Assembly (NCBI GenBank): GCA_903887775.1
Contig: CAISRB010000033.1
Location: 62,001 to 126,000, forward strand
DNA from: an uncultured Bacteroidales bacterium
GTDB taxonomy: Bacteria; Bacteroidota; Bacteroidia; Bacteroidales; FEN-979
DNA: 64,000 bases
Reading direction: 5' to 3'
Within the stretch, counting starts at the first letter, position 1. Each line of letters starts with the position of its first letter. Position numbers and translations under genes: made by a program. This document shows positions 55,031-63,130 of this stretch, piece after piece. Under the pieces are notes generated by a model. That model saw only the letters and a list, made by a program, of their open reading frames with translations. It ran no database searches and was not told the DNA's origin.

Positions 55031-55639
55031 ATGAAACCACAAAGCAAAATAATCATTAGCCTTTTAATGATAATCAATATATGTATAGGCAGCCAGGTAA
55101 ACGTTCTTAAAGCAGGCAACGAAAAAACCGTTGAATCCGCTGTCAGGAATGAATTTACCGAATCCTCCTTCAATTCCCTTGCTCCGACCACCCCAAGGGA
55201 AGCAACTTTTGATGATGAAGTTTATTCAATCAATGAATCGATGTTCGTCGACCTTAAACCCACTTTCCCACTGCTGGCTGATTTCAATGACGATAGCATT
55301 GAATCGGATTTGTCTGCTGATATCAGTTCACCTGACCAGCCATCAAATGCTGTGAATACATCTGATAAAAAATCTCCCGAAATGAAACAGTTGAGAAAGA
55401 TCGTGAGAAAACTGTTAATATCTCCCGGTTTTACATTAACTGATAATGAAGACAACAGCGAGATCTTTGTGACTTTTATGTTTTCCAATAATGGGAAACT
55501 TATTGTTAATGAAGTAACAGCTCCTTCGAAGAGGTTGGAAGAATATGTAAAAAAGACCCTGTCGGACTTTACTACGACCGACTTGAACCTTACCAACAAT
55601 CAACAGTACAGAGTTGAAATTCGTTTTAGGAACAGTTAG
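55031..55639 (+). CDS. Secreted protein with TonB_C-like C-terminus
   Basis: A 202-residue protein with a signal peptide (about 1-27, IIISLLMIINICIGSQ) and a low-complexity acidic middle (about 45-115, many Ser, Asp and Glu). The last 80 residues (KIVRKLLISPGFTL, EIFVTFMFSNNGKLIVNEV, VEIRFR) resemble the C-terminal fold of TonB-like proteins, with no transmembrane anchor or Pro-rich spacer. Its upstream region shares a 19-bp repeat with the AraC-type regulator gene. Function unknown; the regulator may control it. Confidence 0.65.
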   Translation: MKPQSKIIISLLMIINICIGSQVNVLKAGNEKTVESAVRNEFTESSFNSLAPTTPREATFDDEVYSINESMFVDLKPTFPLLADFNDDSIESDLSADISSPDQPSNAVNTSDKKSPEMKQLRKIVRKLLISPGFTLTDNEDNSEIFVTFMFSNNGKLIVNEVTAPSKRLEEYVKKTLSDFTTTDLNLTNNQQYRVEIRFRNS

Positions 55640-55659
55640 GCGATTTTCTTTTTATTGTG

Positions 55660-55695
55660 AAAACTGCAGCCAGAATAACGGTTGCAGTTTTTTTT
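55660..55695 (+). terminator. Terminator after the secreted protein gene
   Basis: A 12-bp stem AAAACTGCAGCC / GGTTGCAGTTTT (one G-T wobble) with an eight-base loop and a trailing T run, 20 bases after the stop codon at 55639. Confidence 0.8.
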
Positions 55696-55770
55696 ATTCT
55701 TCATCCATCAAGTTTCATCCAATGTCAATAAATTGTTAACCGGTCAGGGGTTTCTTTTAGAACATTGGTT

Positions 55771-55778
55771 TAATTTTG
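55771..55778 (+). promoter_or_regulatory. -7 element (TAATTTTG) of the sulfotransferase operon
   Basis: TAATTTTG fits TAnnTTTG. Transcription near 55784 would give a leader of nearly 100 bases that contains the two hairpins at 55805-55845. TTTC at 55751-55754 is a weak -33 candidate. Confidence 0.45.
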
Positions 55779-55804
55779 CATTTTAATCTCTCCCGCTGAA
55801 TTCC

Positions 55805-55845
55805 CCGCAGCTCGCTGCGGAAATTAGGGCCGGGGCCTGCCCCGG
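55805..55845 (+). repeat. Two GC-rich hairpins, REP-like
   Basis: CCGCAGCTCGCTGCGG (55805-55820) and CCGGGGC-CT-GCCCCGG (55830-55845) form adjacent stems in an otherwise AT-rich leader. The first resembles the REP-type palindromes scattered in many bacterial genomes. There is no following T run, so it is not a standard terminator. Confidence 0.6.
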
Positions 55846-55881
55846 GGTTTATACCATTGATTTATTTAATTCAAAGGTTTA

Positions 55882-57135
55882 ATGAGCAATAAAAATTTCT
55901 CTAAGCGCCCGCTATTATTCAGGGGTATAAATTCGGTATGGGAAAGTACATATTTCCTCGGCAGCAGAATCAAACTTGATAAAGATATCCTGATAAGCAA
56001 GGCAAGAAAGATAACCGGCCTGAGCGACCTGGGAAAAGATTTTTGGGATGAGCCGGTTGAGCGTATGATTGATTCGATAAACGGGGAAGCAAACCTGAAT
56101 CCCATTGGGCGCTTCATCACCCGCGAGAGGCTGACAAGCCTGATCAGCATCAGGCTCAGGGCCGAGTACTTCTTTAAAAAATATCCTGAAATCCTTGAGC
56201 AGGAACTTTATCCCGCCTGGATCATCGTTGGATTACAACGGACCGGGACCACCAAACTTCACAGGCTGCTTGCGGTTGATCCCAACCACAGGGTCATTCC
56301 GAGCTGGGAGGTGATCAACCCCATGCCGTTAAACCTTGATTTCAGACCTTCAGGGGTTCATGAAGATCTTAAACGTATGAAGGTGGCACGTACATCGGTG
56401 AAAGCCGTAGAACTCATGTCGCCGGGTTTCTTTGCGATTCATCCCATCGATGCGATTCAGCCCGAGGAAGATATCCTTATGCTCGATGTGAGCTTCCTGA
56501 GTACAACCACCGAGGCGATGATGGATGTGCCTTCCTATGCCGCCTGGCTCGAGCAGACCGACCAGTCGCCGGCTTATGAATATGCGGTGAAACTTATGAA
56601 ATTCCTGCAATGGGTAAAACCGGCCAAACGATGGGTGCTTAAAACACCACACCATCTTGAGTTCCCTCACCTTATCACGAAATATTTCAATGATGTGAAG
56701 TTCATCTGGCCCCACAGGAACATCTACGAATCCGTACCTTCTTATTTAAGCATGCTCACCTACAATTATATGATGTTCAGTGACGATGTGGATGAGCAGA
56801 AGATCGCGGCCCACTGGGTGAGGAAAACCGGTTATATGCTTGAACAGGCATTCAAATTCAGGCTTAAAGGAAATAATAATGACAAATTCCTGGATATCTA
56901 TTACAAGGATCTCCTTCGTGATTCGATGAAGGAGCTGGGCAGGATCTATTCGATGGACGGGGGATTAAATCCGGCCCTGGTGGAGAGCTTCAGGCAACAT
57001 GAACTCGATCACCCCCACCGCAAGCATGGAGTCCACCAGTATTCATTGGTGGATTTCGGGCTTACCGAAGCCGACATCGACCATCACACAACGCATTACC
57101 AGGATTTTATAAAAGATCATTATGGAAGGAAATAA
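55882..57135 (+). CDS. Sulfotransferase family protein
   Basis: A 417-residue protein of the PAPS-dependent sulfotransferase family. The 5'-phosphosulfate-binding loop is IIVGLQRTGTTKLHRLLA (114-131). VLKTPHHLEFPHLITKYF, near residues 252-270, and the following WPHRNIYESVPS carry the 3'-phosphate-binding pattern. This branch is seen in mycobacteria and sterol-rich genomes and often has no proven acceptor. It overlaps the next SDR gene by 14 bp, so the two are co-translated and probably act on the same molecule. Confidence 0.85.
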   Translation: MSNKNFSKRPLLFRGINSVWESTYFLGSRIKLDKDILISKARKITGLSDLGKDFWDEPVERMIDSINGEANLNPIGRFITRERLTSLISIRLRAEYFFKKYPEILEQELYPAWIIVGLQRTGTTKLHRLLAVDPNHRVIPSWEVINPMPLNLDFRPSGVHEDLKRMKVARTSVKAVELMSPGFFAIHPIDAIQPEEDILMLDVSFLSTTTEAMMDVPSYAAWLEQTDQSPAYEYAVKLMKFLQWVKPAKRWVLKTPHHLEFPHLITKYFNDVKFIWPHRNIYESVPSYLSMLTYNYMMFSDDVDEQKIAAHWVRKTGYMLEQAFKFRLKGNNNDKFLDIYYKDLLRDSMKELGRIYSMDGGLNPALVESFRQHELDHPHRKHGVHQYSLVDFGLTEADIDHHTTHYQDFIKDHYGRK

Positions 57136-58222
57136 GCAGGAGAAGTACAAAGACCCGTTCAGGGCCACCTTGACCGGAATCATGGACCTGTTTAAAAAAC
57201 AGATACCTGTGGGGGCGCTGAGTGAATCGGACCGCCTCGATGGAAAGACAGTAGTTGTAGACGGGGCCAGTTCCGGCCTGGGTTTTGCCATCGCTGTTGA
57301 AGTTGCCAAACGGGGCGCGAAAACAGTAATGGCATGCCGAAGCGGTATTCCTGCAAAAGGGGAGGAGGTCAAGAAACTCAGCGGGAACCCGGATGTTCAT
57401 ATGCTGCATGTGGATTTCTCGGATGCGGGGAGCATTGAAAAGCTCGCATCAGAGTTACAAGAGAAATTTGCACCCATAGATATCCTGATCTGCAATGCAG
57501 GTGTGGTCCCGAACAAAGCAAGGAAAACTCCCCAGGGGTTTGAAGAAATGTTCATGGTTAATTATTTCTCGAAGTTCCTGTATGTTACAGCCCTGCTGGG
57601 GAACGGGAGCTTCGGGAAAACAGGATTAACGGCTCAGCCGGGAAAACCGGTGACCGGAAGTTCAACTTCCGGAATGACATCACAGGAGAATGGTTCAGAA
57701 GCTGGCCTGTCAGATCCGGCTATCGTTTCAAAAAATAACGGCTCAGCCGTCCCAAGGATAATTTTTGTTTCTTCCGAATCACACAGGAACCCGGCTGAAA
57801 TAAAATGGGAGGAATTTGGGAAATTCACACCCTACGGTATCAAACAGTCTATGGAGCATTACGGCCACAACAAATTGCTTCTGACCACCTTTGCCGTGGA
57901 ATTGTCGAGGAGGCTGAATCCGAACGGCAGCACGGCCTTTTCGGTATTTGCTTTATGTCCCGGACCGGTCAATTCGAATATTGCCCGCGAAACTCCGAAA
58001 GTGTTTCAACCACTACTGAGGCTTATCTTCAGGATGTTTTTCAGATCGCCTAAAGAGGCTTCAGCACCGGTTATTTATTTTGCTGCTTCGCAGGATGTGG
58101 AAGCAAAAACTTTCGATTACCTCTTTTTAATGAACCGCAAAGATGCAGATGACAAAGCGATGAATCCGGAAAACGGGAAAAAGTTATGGGAGATTTCTTC
58201 CGCTCTCAGGAAAAAACTTTAA
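57122..58222 (+). CDS. Short-chain dehydrogenase (retinol dehydrogenase/POR-like branch)
   Basis: A 366-residue NAD(P)-dependent enzyme. The glycine motif GASSGLG is at 48-54, ILICNAGVVPNK follows, and the active site is YGHNK near 247-251 with upstream VSSESH. It is longer than a classical SDR: an N-terminal extension of 35 residues and an insert of about 45 residues (about 165-210, rich in Gly, Ser and Thr) before FVSSESH. Similar inserts occur in protochlorophyllide-reductase and retinol-dehydrogenase relatives. Its start lies inside the sulfotransferase gene. The substrate is unknown. Confidence 0.85.
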   Translation: MEGNKQEKYKDPFRATLTGIMDLFKKQIPVGALSESDRLDGKTVVVDGASSGLGFAIAVEVAKRGAKTVMACRSGIPAKGEEVKKLSGNPDVHMLHVDFSDAGSIEKLASELQEKFAPIDILICNAGVVPNKARKTPQGFEEMFMVNYFSKFLYVTALLGNGSFGKTGLTAQPGKPVTGSSTSGMTSQENGSEAGLSDPAIVSKNNGSAVPRIIFVSSESHRNPAEIKWEEFGKFTPYGIKQSMEHYGHNKLLLTTFAVELSRRLNPNGSTAFSVFALCPGPVNSNIARETPKVFQPLLRLIFRMFFRSPKEASAPVIYFAASQDVEAKTFDYLFLMNRKDADDKAMNPENGKKLWEISSALRKKL

Positions 58223-58283
58223 CTTTGCACTATTATAGAAATTTGAACGTTTAATAAGTGTTGAATCATAAAAAAGAAAATCA

Positions 58284-58535
58284 ATGAAAAAAGTAACATT
58301 ATTTGTTGGAATGCTTGCAATGGCAGCGTTCTTATCTACTTCAGTTTTAGCTCAGGATAAGACCCAGGATAAAACTAAGGATACAAAGGCAACCACAACA
58401 CAGGCAGCTCCTGCAAAGACAGATGCGAAGGCCCCGGCTTCAAAAGAAGGTTGCAAGCCCGGTTGCACAATGAAAAAGGATAAATGCTGCGATAAAGACA
58501 AGAAAACGACTACACCAACTCCTGAAAAGAAGTAA
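58284..58535 (+). CDS. Small secreted Lys/Cys-rich protein
   Basis: An 83-residue protein with a signal peptide (MKKVTLFVGMLAMAAFLSTSVLAQ). The mature part is a Lys/Thr/Ala-rich spacer followed by EGCKPGCTMKKDKCCDKDKK, which packs four Cys into 14 residues and could bind a metal. No family is recognised. It is followed directly by a terminator, which shows it is a separate unit. Confidence 0.7.
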   Translation: MKKVTLFVGMLAMAAFLSTSVLAQDKTQDKTKDTKATTTQAAPAKTDAKAPASKEGCKPGCTMKKDKCCDKDKKTTTPTPEKK

Positions 58536-58548
58536 ATACAATGCTTTA

Positions 58549-58581
58549 AAAAAAGCCCTGGTGTTTTACCGGGGCTTTTTT
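58549..58581. terminator. Bidirectional terminator
   Basis: AAAAGCCCTGGT-GTTTT-ACCGGGGCTTTT with flanking A and T runs forms a 12-bp stem with one wobble. It terminates the small protein gene and the convergent kinase gene, whose last codons lie in the right arm. Confidence 0.8.
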
Positions 58582-60005
58582 GTTAACGGTAAAGTGAATA
58601 TGAATTTCGAGCCTTTGCCCTCATCACTTTCGATCCTGAAAGTTCCATGATGACGTTTAATGAACTCTTTGCAAAGGGTCAGACCGATTCCGGTTCCTTT
58701 TTCATTTTCAGTGCCCAAAGCCGGGGTCTGAAAATCGAAGGTCATTAACGCATGAACTGTTTTTGCCGGCATCCCGATCCCGTCATCTTCAACACAGATC
58801 TCAAGGACCTCATGTTCCTCTGAGAGCCTGGCGGATATACTGATATGACCCCCTTTCGGTGTAAATTTCAGGGAATTGCCAATCAGGTTACGAAGGATAG
58901 CTTCGGTCATGTTTTTATCCGCCTCAATTGCAAGATCACCCGGGATCAGGTTTTGAATACTGATTTCTTTTTCTTTTGACCTTACTTGTAATAGTTCAAT
59001 ACAGGATTCCACAAGGGTTTTCAATACCAGGGTTTCAGGGTCGAATTCCCCTATGCCTTTCTGGGTACTGTACCAGGTTACAAGTTGCTCGGACAACTGG
59101 TAAGTTTGCCTGGTCGACTTGAGGATCATCCTGCTGATATTGATCAGTTCTTCCTTCGACATTGAATCCCCCTCTGTTTGGATAACCTCCCCGAGCCCGA
59201 GAGCGCCTGAAAGGGGGGATTTCAGATCATGTGACACCAATGAGAAGAGAGTATCCTTCGTATGGATATTCTTTTGCAATTCTTCATTTTGCTGAATGAT
59301 GACCTGAAACTGTTTTTGCATCATGTTTTTGAAAAAAAGAAGCGCGGCCGATCCTGCGATCAGCAGAAATAAAAATAAAATCGCGATAATCAGGATCTGA
59401 TTATGTACTGCAGTAAAATACCCCTCCGATTTCATGGTTACGCTGATCCCACCCCTGATCTGCCCGATCTTATAACCTTGTTTCGCGTGGCAGTTTAAAC
59501 AGGACCTGTCAACAAACACAGGCGCCATGTAACGAAAAACCTTCAAACTATCCTGCTTTACCATCTCAAAACATTCCCTATTCCCTGTTTCAAAAGATAA
59601 AAGAGCATTTCTCTCCCAGGGGTCGGGTTTGTTTGCAGGGCGGATAGGATTAAGGCTGGTGATATGATATTGAACGCCGTCTTTGATCCTGGCTATTTCG
59701 GCCATTTGCCGTGTCATGAATGCCGGATTGATTTTCGTAAGCTTCAAGCCGTCGGTTGCAGTTATATCCCTTTTCGGATCGTCCAGGTATTCATTGGGTG
59801 TTACATGATCAGTAACAGGTACGTATATTCCCCCCATTGAAGCATTCCATTCACGGGTTATCATGATCTCCTGAAAAAAAGCCCGGGAAGCTTCTTTTAT
59901 GATCACCTCATTATAACGGAAAACGAAATAGAGATTTACAAGGAAAGACCCCGTGATAAATATTAGTCCGAGCAGAAACAGCAAAGTGAAATTCAGTTTT
60001 TTCAA
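58566..60005 (-). CDS. Membrane histidine kinase with a c-type-haem (Tll0287-like/DUF3365) sensor domain
   Basis: A 479-residue kinase. A transmembrane helix (about 6-28), a periplasmic domain (29-200) and a second helix (about 203-225) precede the HisKA domain with H259 in VSHDLKSPLSG and an HATPase domain (DDGIGMP, GTGIGLTLCKEF). The periplasmic domain has CLNCH at 169-173, a CxxCH haem-attachment motif, as in DUF3365/Tll0287-like sensors. It could read redox state or a gas. The start is TTG. No response regulator is adjacent; a redox block follows divergently. Confidence 0.87.
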   Translation of the reverse strand: MKKLNFTLLFLLGLIFITGSFLVNLYFVFRYNEVIIKEASRAFFQEIMITREWNASMGGIYVPVTDHVTPNEYLDDPKRDITATDGLKLTKINPAFMTRQMAEIARIKDGVQYHITSLNPIRPANKPDPWERNALLSFETGNRECFEMVKQDSLKVFRYMAPVFVDRSCLNCHAKQGYKIGQIRGGISVTMKSEGYFTAVHNQILIIAILFLFLLIAGSAALLFFKNMMQKQFQVIIQQNEELQKNIHTKDTLFSLVSHDLKSPLSGALGLGEVIQTEGDSMSKEELINISRMILKSTRQTYQLSEQLVTWYSTQKGIGEFDPETLVLKTLVESCIELLQVRSKEKEISIQNLIPGDLAIEADKNMTEAILRNLIGNSLKFTPKGGHISISARLSEEHEVLEICVEDDGIGMPAKTVHALMTFDFQTPALGTENEKGTGIGLTLCKEFIKRHHGTFRIESDEGKGSKFIFTLPLTKKPR

Positions 60006-60070
60006 ATCCCGGTCATTTTAGCTATTGTTAAATTCTTTTAAACGTATAGCTAAAGATACGAAATTTCTTC

Positions 60071-60808
60071 CTACTTCTTCAACCTCGCGTCCTCAAGAAT
60101 AACTTCGTAAAAATATCCTGCACCAAAATCTTTCTCGAGAATGACCTTACCTTCAAAGACCACTATTTGACCGACTTTTACTGAGTCCTGGGTAGTAATG
60201 GTCAGATCGAAGTTCTCACCGTCCTTGCTGCCGTCCTGAATATGCACCCAGTTCTTGTTCATGATACCGGGTGAGAACTTCACAACCTCTCCCCGGATCT
60301 TCACAGTTTTTCCTTCACAGGTTTTACGTTTTGCATATATTTCAGCAATGTTCATTCCGCCTTCAAGTTTTGGGACCGAAATTCCTTTGTGTTCAACCGC
60401 CGGCATTTTACCGGCCGGGCCTGTTTGGTCATTCTGGCCCATCTGATGGCCCGAAGGCATTTGGTTTGCAGCTAAAATTGGTTCTGATGAAAAATCCTGA
60501 ATGAAAAATATGCTGCGAAAGGTCCTTTTAAGTTCCTTGCTCGTAAACTCCCGCATTTCGGATCCTTCCGACCAGAAATAAGTATTGCCGGCTTTCACAT
60601 CCATTTTCGCAATGGCAGCCCAGTAGTCCCTGCCGTCGGCCGAAACCCTTACATAAGTGTATGCGCTGGTCTGTATCACTTCCTCGGCTTTGACCTGATG
60701 GGCATTAGGAGCAAGATCAGCATTTCTTTTGTCATTTCCTGACCCGCAGGAGATTATCAAGAAGGCAACCAGTGTGGTTAAAATTAGGCTAAGGACGCGG
60801 AGTTTCAT
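60071..60808 (-). CDS. NrfJ-like OB-fold lipoprotein
   Basis: About 245 residues from the ATG at 60808. The lipoprotein signal has LIISC at about 17-21, followed by GSGND. Residues 45-115 match the NrfJ-type module (TYVRVSADGRDYWAAIAKMD, then SKELKRTFRSIFFI). A Met/His-rich linker (PSGHQMGQND) leads to a second OB-fold-like domain (KIRGEVVKFSPGIMNKNWVH, then VFEGKVILEKDFG). NrfJ-type proteins accompany cytochrome c nitrite reductase and other multihaem cytochromes. It is divergent from the cytochrome b gene. Confidence 0.7.
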   Translation of the reverse strand: MKLRVLSLILTTLVAFLIISCGSGNDKRNADLAPNAHQVKAEEVIQTSAYTYVRVSADGRDYWAAIAKMDVKAGNTYFWSEGSEMREFTSKELKRTFRSIFFIQDFSSEPILAANQMPSGHQMGQNDQTGPAGKMPAVEHKGISVPKLEGGMNIAEIYAKRKTCEGKTVKIRGEVVKFSPGIMNKNWVHIQDGSKDGENFDLTITTQDSVKVGQIVVFEGKVILEKDFGAGYFYEVILEDARLKK

Positions 60809-60835
60809 ATCTTTGCAGCTTGTTTTTTCAGGACA

Positions 60836-60843
60836 CAAAGCTA
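60836..60843 (-). promoter_or_regulatory. -7 element (TAGCTTTG) of the NrfJ-like gene
   Basis: TAGCTTTG on the minus strand fits TAnnTTTG and lies 27 bases before the ATG at 60808. It excludes the frame start at 60838, which lies within it. Confidence 0.5.
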
Positions 60844-60875
60844 ATACTTTTCTTTATTTTTAACAGGCTGATGTC

Positions 60876-61742
60876 ATGTCATTTACCCACAGGTTATACA
60901 TTCTCACTCTGAGTATCATCATTCTTGCCACCTTCGGTCTGATTTTCTATTACGGATATTCCTATTACAGGCTGCCGCTGGAAGAACGTTTCTTTTACCA
61001 GGGTCATAACCTTTTAAAACCCGGCGGGAACTGGGGCCATGGCTTCGGTATCATCGGATCTGTTTGCATGATCCTCGGCATCGTACTCTACATGGCCAGA
61101 AAGCGGATGCGTTGGTTATCACGTTTCGGCTTGCTGAAACATTGGCTTGAGTTCCATATTTTCCTATGTACCCTGGGACCCGTTTTGATATTGTTTCATA
61201 CTTCCTTCAAATTCGGTGGACTTGTTGCTGTGAGTTTTTGGAGCATGGTCGCGGTTTTCCTGAGCGGCGTCGCAGGCAGGTTCATATATATTCAGATACC
61301 GAGAACAATAGAAGGACGGGAATTGAGTTTAAATGAAGTAAGGGACATGAAAAGCAATATAGGTGCTGTCCTGTCAGAATCTTATAAACTTGATGAAGAA
61401 AGTTATAACCTTATTATAGAATCTACAAAAAAGAAAGTCGAACTATACCAGAAAAGCCTATTCTTACAAATTACTTTAACGTATTTTGAGGATCGCAAAA
61501 CAATCCGCAATATAAAAGCAGCGATCAAAAGGAATAAACTAACGCGGGCCGACCGTAGAAAGGTGGTACAACTGGTAAATCATGATATAAAACTGAACAG
61601 GAAAATCGACAGTCTTGTAACAATGCAGAACCTGTTTAAATACTGGCATGTTGCCCATCTTCCTTTTGCAATAGTAATGATGATCATCATGGTCATCCAT
61701 GTTGCAGTTACCCTGGTTCTCGGCTACCGCTGGATCTTTTAA
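60876..61742 (+). CDS. Di-haem cytochrome b-like membrane protein
   Basis: A 288-residue protein with about five transmembrane helices: about 7-28, 55-73, 92-110, 117-137 and 262-283. H94/H108 in one helix (LEFHIFLC, ILFHTSF) and H261/H275 in another (VAHLPF, MVIHVAV) are each 14 residues apart, the spacing that holds two b-haems across the membrane in cytochrome b proteins. A cytoplasmic loop of about 100 residues joins helices 4 and 5. It ends one codon before the Fe-S flavoprotein gene (stop at 61742, next ATG at 61745). It probably passes electrons between that protein and the multihaem cytochrome. Confidence 0.75.
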   Translation: MSFTHRLYILTLSIIILATFGLIFYYGYSYYRLPLEERFFYQGHNLLKPGGNWGHGFGIIGSVCMILGIVLYMARKRMRWLSRFGLLKHWLEFHIFLCTLGPVLILFHTSFKFGGLVAVSFWSMVAVFLSGVAGRFIYIQIPRTIEGRELSLNEVRDMKSNIGAVLSESYKLDEESYNLIIESTKKKVELYQKSLFLQITLTYFEDRKTIRNIKAAIKRNKLTRADRRKVVQLVNHDIKLNRKIDSLVTMQNLFKYWHVAHLPFAIVMMIIMVIHVAVTLVLGYRWIF

Positions 61743-61744
61743 TT

Positions 61745-63082
61745 ATGGAAACACTTGTTGAAAACATACTGATTTATTCAGTCGTCTTTGCATTTTGCCT
61801 TGCAGTGGTGATTCTCTATCTGCGGAGGCAGAAACGGAATTCTCAAATAGTTGAGGAGAAGATATTACAGGCCAAGCAAGACGGGATCCACGAACCTGTT
61901 TCATTACACCCGGTGGTCGACATGAACTTATGCATACAGACAGGAGCTTGTATTTCAGCCTGTCCCGAAAAAGATATCCTTGGCATCAGAAATGGCAAAG
62001 CAACAACTATTAATGCCTCCCATTGTATCGGTCACGGCGCTTGTTTTCATGCCTGTCCCACACAGGCAATCACACTTTGTATTGGAACGGAAAAACGAGG
62101 CGTTGAACTGCCACATATTGACCAGAATTTCGAAACCAATATTCCTGGGATATATATTGCCGGTGAACTTGGAGGAATGGGGCTCATAAAGAATGCTGTA
62201 GAACAGGGCAAACAAGCCGTCGAAAATATTATAAAGGCCGGGAAAAAGCATCATGCCGCGGCTTACGATCTGATTGTTGTCGGAGCTGGTCCAGCGGGTA
62301 TATCAGCTTCCCTCACTGCAAAAAAACACAATCTCAGATGCCTGACTCTTGAACAGGATACACTTGGGGGAACAGTTTTCTCTTTCCCAAGAGCCAAGAT
62401 TGTAATGACTTCACCCATGGATCTCCCGCTGCATGGGAAGCTCAGACTTTATGAGACCAGCAAATCAGAACTTCTGGAATTATGGAAGAGCGTTCTTCAG
62501 AAAAACAATATCACGATTAAAGAAAATGCGAAAGTAGAGGCCATTATCCCTGAGAACGGGCATTTCAGTGTTGAAACACTGAGTGGGGAAAAATTTACTT
62601 CCCGTTTCGTATTGCTGTCCATCGGAAGGCGGGGATCACCCAGAAAACTGAATATTCCGGGAGAGGGACTTGAAAAAGTAGCATACCGCTTACTGGAGCC
62701 TGATCTGGTAAAAGGGCAAGATGTCCTGGTTGTAGGAGGAGGAGATTCAGCGATAGAATCGGCCATACTGCTCTCCTGTGAGAACAAAGTCATACTTTCA
62801 TACAGGGGGGATACCTTAAGCCGTATAAAACCCAGGAACAGGGAAAAGATTGACGGGGTTGTTAAGGCCGGACTTATTGATTTAAGGCTAAACACCAATC
62901 TTGTTTCAATTGAAAAGGAAGAAATCGTTCTTACAGTTGCAGGAGAAGGGGAGGAGAAGGTCAGAATTAAAAACGACCTTGTATATATTTTTGCAGGAGG
63001 AGAATTGCCAACGCAATTCCTTGTGAAGATTGGATTACAGATTACAAAGAAATTCGGCGAGGCGTTACTCAAGCACCATTAG
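61745..63082 (+). CDS. Membrane-anchored Fe-S flavoprotein with permuted TrxR-like fold
   Basis: A 445-residue protein. Helix 8-27 anchors it. Two ferredoxin motifs follow: C63-x5-C69-x3-C73P and C94-x5-C100-x3-C104P, in which the second canonical Cys is T66 and H97. Then come IPGIYIAGELGGMGL (about 132-146), normally the C-terminal FAD motif of thioredoxin-reductase-like enzymes, the N-terminal-type FAD motif VVGAGPAGISAS (about 178-189) and the NAD(P) motif VVGGGDSAIES (about 329-339). The order suggests a circular permutation. No CxxC disulfide centre is seen. It likely oxidises NAD(P)H and feeds the cytochrome b. Confidence 0.8.
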   Translation: METLVENILIYSVVFAFCLAVVILYLRRQKRNSQIVEEKILQAKQDGIHEPVSLHPVVDMNLCIQTGACISACPEKDILGIRNGKATTINASHCIGHGACFHACPTQAITLCIGTEKRGVELPHIDQNFETNIPGIYIAGELGGMGLIKNAVEQGKQAVENIIKAGKKHHAAAYDLIVVGAGPAGISASLTAKKHNLRCLTLEQDTLGGTVFSFPRAKIVMTSPMDLPLHGKLRLYETSKSELLELWKSVLQKNNITIKENAKVEAIIPENGHFSVETLSGEKFTSRFVLLSIGRRGSPRKLNIPGEGLEKVAYRLLEPDLVKGQDVLVVGGGDSAIESAILLSCENKVILSYRGDTLSRIKPRNREKIDGVVKAGLIDLRLNTNLVSIEKEEIVLTVAGEGEEKVRIKNDLVYIFAGGELPTQFLVKIGLQITKKFGEALLKHH

Positions 63083-63130
63083 ACTTTGCTCAGGCACCAG
63101 ACCAGATATTCGATATAAACATCACTATTT

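Noticed and set aside
57640-57760. Insert in the second SDR as another heptamer array
   Set aside because: I could not find a 7-bp period there; related SDR branches have natural inserts at this place.
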